Notes under the pieces: model-generated | Told to the model about the DNA's origin: nothing | What the model saw: only the letters and a program-made list of their open reading frames with translations | Database searches by the model: none | Shown here: one piece after another, positions 12,701 through 24,700 of the stretch | Numbering within the stretch: the first letter of the stretch is position 1 | Layout: every line of letters starts with the position of its first letter | Program-made: the position numbers and the translations under genes | DNA from: Phoronis australis | Taxonomy: Eukaryota > Phoronida > Phoronidae | NCBI GenBank assembly: GCA_002633005.1 | Contig: NMRA01000013.1 | Location: forward strand, 975,474 to 1,039,473 | Length of the DNA stretch: 64,000 nucleotides | Direction of reading: 5' to 3'

Positions 12701-15700
12701 GGTGCTGTGCACATTAGCTTGAACTGGTAATTGCTCTTGTTTTTGAATGGTGAAATTTGCCATCTGTAGACAATGTGTTACTAGTAGCTGCTATCTAGAC
12801 AGTCTCAATTGTGGGTGTGGTATTAAAAATTATACTCTTTTCATTTTGTAGAAATATGTCTATGACATTGCGAAGTCGTTCGCTTACGGCCATTTCCAAG
12901 AAATCAAAGTCTCGGGCCCACATTATTACAACGCTGTGGTAAAGCTGCTATTGTGCTCGGTCGTTTTGTTTCTTCTGAATTGCCAAGTTTGCACTGGCCA
13001 TATAATGTTGCGTTCTAATGGTTTCTTGTTACGGTATTATAATTTGCCACTACGATTTCATTTGCAGAAGCATGCTGATACTTTGAGTAGACCAACAGCT
13101 CTGGCAGGCATTCAGGAATTTCAGTGGTCGAAAATTTATTACGACCGATGGGTAAATTTCCAAGAAGACACGCACGTGTCTAACTTGTAAACTAGAGTCC
13201 TAGCCAGCATTACTGCAAGCTTAACCCTGTCCTCAAACTAATGAAAATCTGTTGAGATTGATCTCTTGGTCTTTGAAGTCGCCACGCTCGACTGTTACAA
13301 GCTAACTGCTCTCGGTTGCACCTAGAAAGCTATCGCAAATGCAGACATGCATCCTCCCTATCTCAGCCTCCTCAGCGTCTTGGTACTGATCTAATACTAA
13401 CCATGTTTTCCATCGTCCATCTGCCTCGTTAAAATTCTTTTCTGTTAGTGTTGCCGCCATTTTCTAGCACGTTCATGACTGACGAGATTCTTCCTGTCAG
13501 ACGATAACAGTTGGTAGTGGACAAAGCCCATTCACTCACCTAACCTTTCCTCATTACAGCGTTAAATGTGCATGTCGAGGTCGCGTCTTGCACGACCTCT
13601 AGCCAAGTACTGCAACAACATCAAGTGCCTGCAATGAAAGACTTGTGCATGGATATGTCATTCTCTGGTCTGTAACGGGTAATTGCCATGAAACAGTTGT
13701 GAATTGTGTTGATTTGTTAATGGTTGAAGTCTGATCTCGGTTTAGTGAGCTCTCAGTGACATTTTGGTTTGAATAAGCACCTTGGCAGAGAATTTGGTTT
13801 AGAAAGCCATTAATGTCAGGAGACAATTGGAAGTTGTCGACTGCTGTCAAAAGAAAATGTGGTTGGGAGTGAAAAAATTGCTTGTCTTGTTGCAAATCAT
13901 GATGGAGATCTGAAAGACCATGGGCGCTCGTTACAATAAAATTTGAATCCGTTGTCAGCAAAAGTTGGGCGATTTCATATACAGAGAATCGCCAAGGACA
14001 GAAGTCTTGAGACTTCACAGAGTACTGAGATCAAGAAACTTGAGTTTTGTTGACTGTTCTAACTCGTGACTTTTTGTGGATGTGTGGTGTGATCACGTCA
14101 TTTTTGCCTTATCACATGGAAAATTCTAGAATTTTTTAATTATCAAGAGTACATTTAGATTTCTGCCTGCGTTCTGTGTCCATCTGCCATCAACAAAGTG
14201 GCTATATGCTGTAGTTGTGTTCACTCATTCTTTTATCCATTTCATCGGTGCAACAGCTGGGGTATTAGTGAGGCTTTAGACTTGACATATTTTTGTCAAA
14301 ATAGTCCTTATTTTGTGACCTGCTACAGAATAAGGGGATTTTTCAGTCAGTATTTAGATTACGTGCAGTTTAACCTATGCCTGAAATGTGTGCACCGATA
14401 CGTCATTTCACAATCAACTCTCTTTAGTTGAGGTAAGAAAACATTTTTGTGCGAAAAATACAGCAGTGTGAATGGGCGACTTAAAACTCACTAGGTGGCG
14501 TTAGCGTGAGAACGGTCCCACATGTATGCAATAACGGTCTGCCTACATTCGCACTCATGCTTGTGAAATACTTGCTGCTCTAAATTTATCCAGGTCTTCA
14601 AATGAGGAGTCTTTATTCTTTAGCGCCAACTGGTGAATGTAATATCTCCTAATTGACCTTTTCGTGGATACACAGAAACTAGAGGATTGTGGGAAATTGC
14701 TTTCTTTACAGCAGATGAATTTTCCAGGTCAGGTCACAGAAAGGGGAATTCTCTATTAATTCACTAATCGAGGCACGTCTAATGGGAACTAAGAGTCATG
14801 ACGATGCAGTTTCAAAAAGGACAACATATCCAACGTTAAAATACCTCATTATATAGCTTTGAAAAGTCTGAGGTGCAGTCTACGTACATGTAGATTTACT
14901 GGCTTTGATTGTGACAAAGTTTGCTAGATTTTATCTGCAAAACATTGAGTGATACAGCAAGACTTGAATAGCACCTGGGGGGAATGAGAGGCATTGGTTG
15001 AATTATGGTGTTTCCCGTGTGTTACTTGTCCTATGAACCTATTAAACTGCATTGCGATTCGTGACCTCCAAGTGATATATTAAGTGCTGTGATCCCACCA
15101 CATGTTGAACTTTGCTTTGCACTTTGTCCTTAACTTGTCTACATTGGAGGCATGACATGTTAAAACAAGGAACTTTGTTAAAAACACCACCATTGGCTAA
15201 GTTGATCATGTGACTTCATCTTTACCAATCAGAACCGAAGTTGAAAAAAGGTCATCTTGCTTTCTAGATGGATCTTACACAAACATTATGAATTGGGCAC
15301 ATAAACTCATACTTTCTGCATTCAGAATTTAAGCAAAGTGGTCCGAGTTTGGAAGAATTATCCGTCCTGGAACAACTTAATGGCCCAAATAGATTCGACA
15401 GTTTTCGACAGATTGGCAATCCTGCCCAAAACTGTACCTGTTCACATTAAAGGAATATCGATTTTACCGCCAAAAATTGCTCTTATTCGATTATTGTGAG
15501 ATGGGATGCCTAGCTATTAAACCTCACAAGTCATGATTATGTTTTTCTGATTGGCCAATTCAGTCATGCTGTTGTCTGGCACTTGTTTGTTGATATCGAG
15601 GCTGTTGACTGTATCAGAGATTCTTAAAATGTTCAGCTATTTATCAAGAGGAGTGTAGCTCTCGTAGCTCAGCATTAAACTACGGAACTATTTAGTGGTC

Positions 15701-18700
15701 ATGGGATTATTCTCATTTTAGTTGTACATAGAAAAGAAATTCCAACACTGTTTAATCATGCTTCTTTACCCCTAAAGCGCAGCCTTAGGCTTGCGAACAC
15801 CAAACCCATGGTATAAATTCCATACCCTGTGTGTAAACGCCACACATGTGGTGAAAATGTACCTTACCCTTTGATGAAATTCGAAACCTGAACAAGGGGT
15901 ATGGGTGAGAATTTGTTCCCTGGGTATGAAGGTGAATCAGTGGGTAAGGAGTATTTTGGGCACATGTTGTGTGGAGTTTAGGAGACGCAGGTATAGAATT
16001 TGTTACGCGGATCGGGTGTTATTGGCCCAAACTGAGGCTTAGGGGTTTGTAGCTGCCTTTAGAGGCGCCTCTATGGAATCGTTTCTTCCCCTCCGCTTAA
16101 TTCTGTTTTATTGCTACATTGTCTTTGAAATGCCTCCATTGTCGACAGTTAGGTTTGATCTTACTCACCTGCAAGTTTTTATGATTTCAGGTTTTTCACT
16201 AATCTCTTATTATAATTTGTTTTAGAGCCGTCAGCTAGCGTTTTGGTTGTAGTGTGAACTCACAGTTATTGTTTACTTTTAATCAACTTTTGGTTGTATT
16301 GTAGCTGAGTATTTGCACAGCAATCTGACACTTGGATTGTTTCTGAATCTTTGTTGTCTGATGGTTGTGATTCACTTGTTTTTATATTTCTTGAAAAATT
16401 ATATGTCCCCTTAAATTTTTATTACGAAAATATGAAAATGTTTTAAACGATGTATTTGCTATTTCGCAAAAATGCTTTTTCAAATTTTTGTCATTGTTTT
16501 GGCATTATTTTTTGAATGTGAGAAATTTTTCAGCGTTTCTTCAAAAGTTGAAATTCTGATTGTGATTGAATTTCAGGGTTATATACTTAATGGGTATCCT
16601 TATTTTTAAACTGTTTTTGTGTAAAGATTTATTTTGAAACTTTGACTTTGAATGTTACTTGGTATAAAAATGCCCGGGACATTAAATGGGTAAAATAATA
16701 TGTTGTGTTTTGTCAAACAAACGTTAATTCCATATTTCTAACAATTTTGGATTTGTTATTAGGCACTCTGGAAAGTTAAGTTAGTAGAAATCTCTGACGT
16801 TCTTTGATTGCTCGTTGTTACAGTTTGACTAATCTTATTTTCTGTTGACCAGGCTTACGCAAGGTCCGTTCAATATGCACTTGATTTGTTTCCTGAACTG
16901 TTGTTTTTTACTAACTGCTCAGCTATGCTTGCACCGGTGTGGGTTGGTAGGTTTAGGTATTATGCAAGACTTACCCACTTTTCTACCTTCTGCTTGTACC
17001 ATAGGAGTACCATACTGTTCTGTCTCGGCCTGTCGCACTGCAATCCTCCAGGCTCGGTAAAGACGTTCATAACTTCGATCACTTGGTAACTTGGCTGTCC
17101 GTAACTCCCATGCAACCTTCTTTCTTGCTCCGTTGACCTCCACGTAATTGTGTCTCACTTTTTCTTTACACCTCCGTCTCTCCAGTGCTGGCACTTCTTG
17201 ACTTGTCTCCCCTTGGCACTGAAAACTGGCATCAGGGGAGATTACTCTACCATAGAAGTGGGCATGGTTTTCAGTGAACAACTTGACTATCAAAATGTGT
17301 AGCATTACGTTTTTGTTGTTTACTGTTGACATTTTGTTGTTTTACAAGTTTTTTTAAAATATCTCTTTAAACCTTTTTTCTAAATAGTTGAATGTTAATT
17401 ATTGGTTAGTGTATGCACAAGTACGCAATGTTCTGTTCTATTATTTTCACGTTCGTCATAAAGCAGTACTTCTGTTTATTTATTTGTATTATTTTCTGAA
17501 GCACACAGGATGAATTTATTTGATTTAAAGTGACGTTAACAGCCTGTAGCAATGATTTGATAAATACATGGTATGGCAATCCCTAGTAGCCAACTTCGTT
17601 AATTGGACCTAAGCCATTAACTTTACTATCATCAGTATTTGATTAATCCTAAAAATCTTGCCAAATGAACTTGTGCTATTGAAAACCATGTATTTGTTTA
17701 GATTCTGCCTAATATAAACTAAACTTTATGAAATCTCTGTGATTACCAGTTAGCACACCTAATACACCATCTTAAAGTTTTCGTCTGACTGGTAGCTATT
17801 GGTTGTTTGTTTGTTGGCCCAGTGTTGCATAGGCCCTATCATGGACACAAATTTTCATACACGACTTCCAATTCTGGCATTAAAATTTGTCATCAGTTGA
17901 TTCGAAAACTGTTCTAATTTTCTGTTTAATTTGCTTTCGTCTTAAGACGATTTTAGTCTTAATTCAGACCTTTAGCCATCTTGCAATGTTGGACGTACTA
18001 TGGATAGATTATTTTCATGTGATTTGTGACTCGGACAATACCTGTGTGACACAAAATGGTTTACGTGTGCGATTCCTATCAGAAAGTACACGATCTCCTG
18101 GCCATTTTGTTCTTGTGTTGACTGACGTACTTGCACTCTCTGAGCACAGCTCCTGTTTCTGTTTTTAAGCTTCAACTGTTTGACACAATATCTTTTTAGC
18201 ATTTCTGTTCCGATCCCGAATGCCATTTGACGTTTTGATTCATTTGAAAATAATCACGTGGTTTTTGTTTATTTTTTTATTGAACTCAATAAGATATGCA
18301 ACGCTGCTTCCAGTGTAAGTGGTCACGTGAAACTTGCGATGTTTTGTTCCACTGTGGTCATCATTTTGTACCAAGACTTGACCCAGATGAGTTAAAGGCT
18401 ACAGGAGATTTGGTCTTGCTTTTGTTTTTGTTTTTTTTTTGCTTCATTTTTTTAAAAAGACATCCTCTGGCCGGCAATGGCATATTGGTGTAGATTAAAA
18501 AATTCTAAAAATTTATTTCAGAAAATATATGCTTTTACTTATACCAAGTTAAAGCTAGATGGTACAGATTGCCAATAAGGTTACTTAAACTTGGATATAA
18601 TATCTGATCTAAATGTGAAAAATGGTGATTTTCCAAAGAGTCCTATTTGTTTCACTTCACTACCATCGGACATGTGATTTTCATGATTATTGTTAAAATT

Positions 18701-21700
18701 CAGGCAATTGAATCCAAGGATCGGGTAAGAAAAAAAGATGACGAGTCTTAAAGGATCTGGGTTTTACTAAGATTAATTTATTTCTTCAGATATGTTCAGT
18801 AATAATAATGTCATTTCTAAAATATATGGGTCTTAATACATCAACCTCTAGCCTATGGCACGAGGTTTCTGTCGATCACTTCTCCGCCCATCTTCAGGTG
18901 TTACAGCGTTAAAAGAATGAGTACGTGTTTACGATACACTCACAGTGGTCGACGATGAGCATTTCTTTTCCTTGACGCACACTTGGGATTGAACTAGGGA
19001 CTTCTAGATTGTCAATCTAGTACGCTAAGCACTGCAGCACTGAGTCGTCCATTGAGTTGTGCGTTCTTTTAAGGATGCTGTAAAACTTAAAAATGGTCGG
19101 AGAAATGACAGACTGAAATGTCGTGCCTATATATTAAATAGGCCAGAGGTTGGTGTAAAGAGACCAATAGATTTTAGAAATGATGTTACGAAATTAGCAC
19201 CTCAAAGCGGTTTTAGGAAGACACTGTTGTAATGGTTGTCTACCTGGATTAGGATTGTTTGTCTGCATAAATGTACGCTCCAAAATACTTTATTTAGCTT
19301 AAGTCTGTGCGGACTGTGACACGTGTCACGTGACTACATGAGCACGTTTTTGTTCTTGTCCTCAATAACCACGACAGATTAATTATGTATGGGTGGCGGA
19401 ATTGAATGTCATTTGTAGACAAAAGTTTTTTTTAGGTCTTACCAAAAACCAAAATCAGTTTGAGTTTAACATGTGGTCACTCTGAAGCTCCGTCCTGGAA
19501 GTACAATTATTTGATCACTGTATGTATTATGTTAAAACCAAATTTACTTTGGTCAAATGAATGAACATATCTTTGTTTGCTGTATTTTGTTCTCATCAGT
19601 TGGTCTCTGACAAAGCATTATTCTTTACCGAAGTCTGACGTCTCATTTTCAAATCATTAAATTTGTATTGTACTGCCATGGATGGGCTCTCCGTTTTAAA
19701 GATCTCATTTTCTGTTTAGCAACCTGGGAATTTTTGCCAGACCACATTTAGGGTCTTGTTGTAGACAACAATATTTAGGTGAAAATGTCAATCTGTTTAT
19801 TCTTAAGTGTTTCCTGCCATCTGTTGGCCAGCACGATGACTCACAAGCTAGTTAGACCATGCTTGAAAGTATTACTGGAAGCTGTTGCTAATGCATTAAT
19901 TGTGCTGCCCCACGACTTAGATCAGCCTTCCTGATATTGTGGACAGTTGGTTCTCGCTGTTCTTGTACTTATCTATTTACAAAGTACACGATGTTGTGGA
20001 AAGAGGTGTGTGTCACCCCCTTTTTGGTTAAGTGAGCAAGCATTTGCCTGAATTGCAAATGGTGTTTCATCGGTCTGTCTCGGGCAGTTTCAAGCACGTG
20101 TTGTCATGAAGTCATGTGACTCGTATCATGTCTTGCACAAACTTTGTCTCCATGCACTGTTGCCATATATGTGGGATGGAAGGTTGTGATCCTAACCTGT
20201 GTCATGTATATAGAAAGAAATTTAACTCCTAATCTGCATAGTTCCATGTATGTTCTTACAGCTGTTTGGGGAGCACCGCAGTTCTCATTGGGTTTTGACT
20301 AGCAGAACTTACATCAATGGTTTTGTCACCTTCACTCTGTTGAAAACCGTACCCAAAGGCTGAAAAGTATTGAGTCATTTTACATAACAGCCCTTCAGAT
20401 GAGCTCAGAAACATTATTCTGTCTTGGTAGACTAAGAAAAAGGGGTAAAAAGAAGAAAATTAGCGTTTTCACCCCAAAACCACCACTTCCTTGTCGATGA
20501 GTGACATAAGCCAATGCTAGATTCTGAAAGCAAATTTTCTACAGATTCCAAAATGTGCTGCAAAGGGGCTGTGGACCAACTAGATTTTTTTGAATTGTGG
20601 CTTATTTGAGAGCTAAATGCTACTTAGCAAGCACAAATGCAACAGGGGCAGCCACCACCTTGAAAAAAGTGCATCAACTGCCGAACAAGTGGTCTTTTCT
20701 CATTCCTAAAAAATAGGAAACCGATTTTTTGAAGGTAAAAAGCTCAATTTTAAATTTGTTTTAGCCAGCTGTGAAGTGCAGCTTTATGTTTTCTGCAGTG
20801 GAAATTGACGTGTTTTGTTTAATTTACACAGCATTTGAGTTGGAATTGCTTTGTGGAGACTGTGAAGACAGTAAGAGAGCTGGCTGTCTTGATTCTGAAA
20901 AAATACACTCACCATTTCATAGCCATGAATGTCAGCAGTGACATTTTCCTAACTCTTGAACCTTGCAAAGGAAACTTTGGAATTCCTGGATTGCAAATAT
21001 CAGCATTTGTTCCAAATAAAAGCATTTTCTTGGATTGGTGTTGCACAGTGGAGTTTAATTTGGTAATACTTTTGGGACACCCTATATTCTCATTTTTTAA
21101 AGTTTTGGCAAACCTTTTCAACATTGTCTGCATTATGTTTACTTTCTTATAATAAAATAATAATTATGATAATAATATCAATTTTAATTGTCTTTGACTT
21201 CCCCTTTAAAATCTTATTTTGCCATTCAGGATGTGATAGTGAGTGCCTTGTGAATTATTTTTTGGTAATGGTTTTTGAGTGTGTTTGATTGGCTCTGTGT
21301 ATTTAAAACAGTTATCATATATGGACCATCCCTCAGCAGGTCATTTTATGTGCCAAGTATATTCTCAGGAATTATTAACGAATTGTCAGTTCTTTCCGAC
21401 TCCAGAACCCATCGTGTCTCATCTGAGTAAGGAACCAAGTTGGGACCAGTTTAAAAACCTTTAATGTTCGTAATCCAAAGTTATGTTTCGCTGATGAAAT
21501 GTGGGTTCATAGTATTGACCGTCATTGTCGGTTATTCCCTGTGTCAGCTCCAGCCTTGCCCCAAGCCTCAAGATGGGGCTGATCGGCTTAGCCATTTGAG
21601 GCTTGGTTATGGGAAATGTGTCAGAATTCTGACATACTTTACAGAAATTGCCGGAATATCACAAGTAATATAACCAACTTTGAAATTCTCTTCAGTGTAG

Positions 21701-24700
21701 TATAAAAATGAAAACTAACAATATATTGCAGCAATTTAGGTCTAAATTATTGCAAAAAGTGATATATTTTGATTTGAAAACAGATTAATTTCTATGATAA
21801 GAAAAGAATTGAAGATGAGTTTGCCAACAACCTTTATTTTAAACAAGAGTCAGAATAATGCCTTCTGCTTTATTAATGGCAGCAACAACACCTGCGGAAA
21901 TAATTAAAATCTGCCTTTGTTTTAATGACGTCAAGGCAGCAGCCATTTATTACGCAGAAGGTGTTTGCCATAACCAAGCCTCTAATGGCTAAACCGATCA
22001 GCGCCATCTTGAGGCTTGGGGATGAGGCTGTGACAGCTCAAGCATTGTTAAAGTGCCAATTTTGAAAATTATTGTTTTGGTTCATGGTTTGGGGTGGAGC
22101 CATCTGTTTTGTTTTGTTTAATACTGCTAGTTCTTGTTTCTAATTGGGGTTCGTAGACTGGTTCAATGGGAAGATCCACAGCCATCAACTTCATTTATTC
22201 CAGTTAAATTGATGTTTGAGATTTCAGTGTAACATAATTAAATGTTGTGTCAAGATCTTCAATAAAGATCAAATTTGATGTAGAATTATAGCAGTTTCAA
22301 TTTGTGTCCGTTTGAAAACACTTCGTAATTTTTAGTCTTGAAACATGCTTCTTTTGCGCAATCGTGCTTTGTGTTCGCTTTATGTAATTTATGTTTTTGT
22401 CTATTAGGCATGGTTTTCTGTATGTTCTGTGTATTATTCGTTTGAAAACAGCTCAACAGACATTATAAGTTCCACGCACACACTCACTCCCCCTGTTGCA
22501 CAAAATTGTGAACATTGGTTGTGTATTGCATGAACTTCCTGTCTGACGTGTGTAAAAATTGACTTTAATGCAAATTTGTTCGTTTAGTGAACTTTTTTTT
22601 AATATTGTTCAATCTTTAAAAGGATTACCGCCACAGAAAATTCTCACCTGAAACAACTGATTTTTCCATTTTTCAATGAATACCCACAATGTCTCAACAC
22701 AGTGGGTGGTTGCTATGGTTTATCTTGTGTTTTATAAAAAAATGAAAAATAAAATTTCTCTCGTGTCCTAACTTGGTGAGATTTTACTGTAATTTGAAAA
22801 ATTTTGTTGCACCACAAAATTTTTGTCATGTTTTTTTATTCTGTACTGGTTTTATTTATGGTACAAGTTCCTTATTGCTGAACACTCAACAATTCTTCAT
22901 TTCCTAGTAAACATTTGAATGCGACAGGTCCTTAATTTAGAAGTTAAGCATTGTTTAATGCACGATTGTCAAAAAGTTTGGAAATTCATTTTTCTGGGAA
23001 AATCAAAAGTTTCACTGTCCCAGCTCGACTACCATACTTATCACAGTTAACACCCATGTTGACTCTCCTATGCTAGTATACTGCAATGGACGTGTGGCAC
23101 TGGCAACATAGGTCAGGTCGGGCATTGCACAAAACACCAGGGCCGAGTTGCATAAAGCTTCAATAGTTATCCGCTGGATAAGTTTGATTGTTGCATGACG
23201 TTAGGTGCATTGGTCAACAATAACAGCGTGGCGCGTGATCATGTTGCTATACGGCGTATAACTTTTATGCAACTGGGCCCTGATTTAAAACTTATGTTAA
23301 GTCATTGTGCTCTTTAGATAAGTTGCAGATGTGCTTAGCTATCTATGCCACATTCATCTGTTATTCTTGCGTGGCATGTAAACCAAGTTACTGCCCACAG
23401 AGGGCATCCACAACCACCACTGCTTCAGCTTGTCTGGTCATCTCTCTTCACCATCTACTCAGAAGGATCGGTGGTTACCCGGTAGTCTCACTTGATACTT
23501 CTGACCAAATGCTGTAGGGTCCATTGATTTCCAAGAGCAAATGTCTACAGCAAAAAGTTGCTTCCACATTACCTTGTATGCAATGCCTCAAAGCAGGGTA
23601 AAAAACGACAAATGTCTAGACAAACGCCCGTTGCCGAGAATGTCACATGCCTACATGTTCGTGAAGCTATCCATTTATAACATCCATAGCCTCGACTGCT
23701 TATGCTATTGCGTTGTCATCTCAACCTTTTATCAAGGAGCTGCTAAATGCCCAATGCCTAATTTTCAAAGTTTATTTTTTTAAATGAAGATGGTGCGTTA
23801 TACAGTCATGCACCATCAAGTTATACAGTCATGCACCATCAAGTTATACAGTCATGCACCATCAAGTTGGTCACAGTCATGCACCATCAAGTTGGTCAAG
23901 GCTTTGCTGTTCCTTAAATCACCATTTGTTAAATGTGACTTTTCACTTCAGCTCCTCAGACAACGCAATTTGCTTTGAATTCCTTTAAGCGTCATGTTGC
24001 TGGCATTCTGTCTTATTTTTAGTTAATTCTTACTTGTGATGTGGCTTAGCCGGGTGACATTTTTACACGTCTTCCACGGTCTGTTACACGTGGCTGTTTA
24101 CGCACTTGGTGTTATTGAAAACTACACTTTTGATTGCCCATATTCCGGTCAATACACATTCTCTGATTTTTAAAATTTTCAATTTTAACGCTCTGCTCCT
24201 GGGTCGTTAATCCAGATGAGTATGGTAGACGGGCTTGAATAAAAGGACTTGTACCATATTTTAATGTTCTTCTTTTTTACTTTAAGTTACCTCCCTGTTT
24301 TAAGCTATTGCATTGTCACTTACATTTCTTCACATTTTTTGAAGAAAATTATGGAGTATTAAACTGAACTAATGGATTATTGTGCCTGATATTTCTCTGC
24401 GTGTGAGATTTTTTTGTATTTAACTCAATGAACTAACAAATTAACTTGCACGTATTAATTTGTTCTAATGTTTTGAACATCTCTTATACAAAATTCAAGA
24501 ACTATCAACATTTTTGTCTGCTGTATGCCGCTATTAATAATTAGCGACTAAAAATTCATAGATACCTGTTGTAAACTGAAAGTCTGTATTGAATTTTTGA
24601 AAGTTTTATTGTTTTTTATTTTAGGGTCTTGGAATGATGACAACGTTAACTCTGCCGGTGTACAACAGGAGCGCTGAGTCAGTATGTATCTTTTGTGGTG

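Larger units (their letters stand above)
13152..24624 (+). other. CACNA2D: Largest intron, following the alternative exon cluster
   Basis: About 11.5 kb separates version C from the common exon E11. I searched by eye for another LSRP...WS..Y.D exon and found none. It holds several foldback elements (15768-16046, 18804-19189, 21541-22040, 23138-23282) and a 23-bp tandem repeat. Long open stretches at 13599-14018 and 16919-17332 on the - strand look like chance. Confidence 0.7.

Noticed and set aside
12852-12938. Exon B as a constitutive exon in series between E10 and E11
   Set aside because: Joining A directly to E11 reproduces the family alignment without a gap, while adding B would insert 29 residues in a conserved strand region.
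13599-14018. 139-codon open reading frame on the - strand
   Set aside because: One or two frames of this length are expected by chance in 64 kb of such sequence. No recognisable motif and no splice context.
15326-15500. Open stretch after a ttcag acceptor in the large intron ([15 protein letters not shown]...)
   Set aside because: It was tested as a fourth alternative exon because of the W and Y spacing. There is no donor at the expected 84-87 nt and no LSRP-like part.
16919-17332. 137-codon open reading frame on the - strand, with a long open + strand stretch over part of it
   Set aside because: Some parts look protein-like, but I recognise nothing; the length is within chance range and no neighbouring exon fits.
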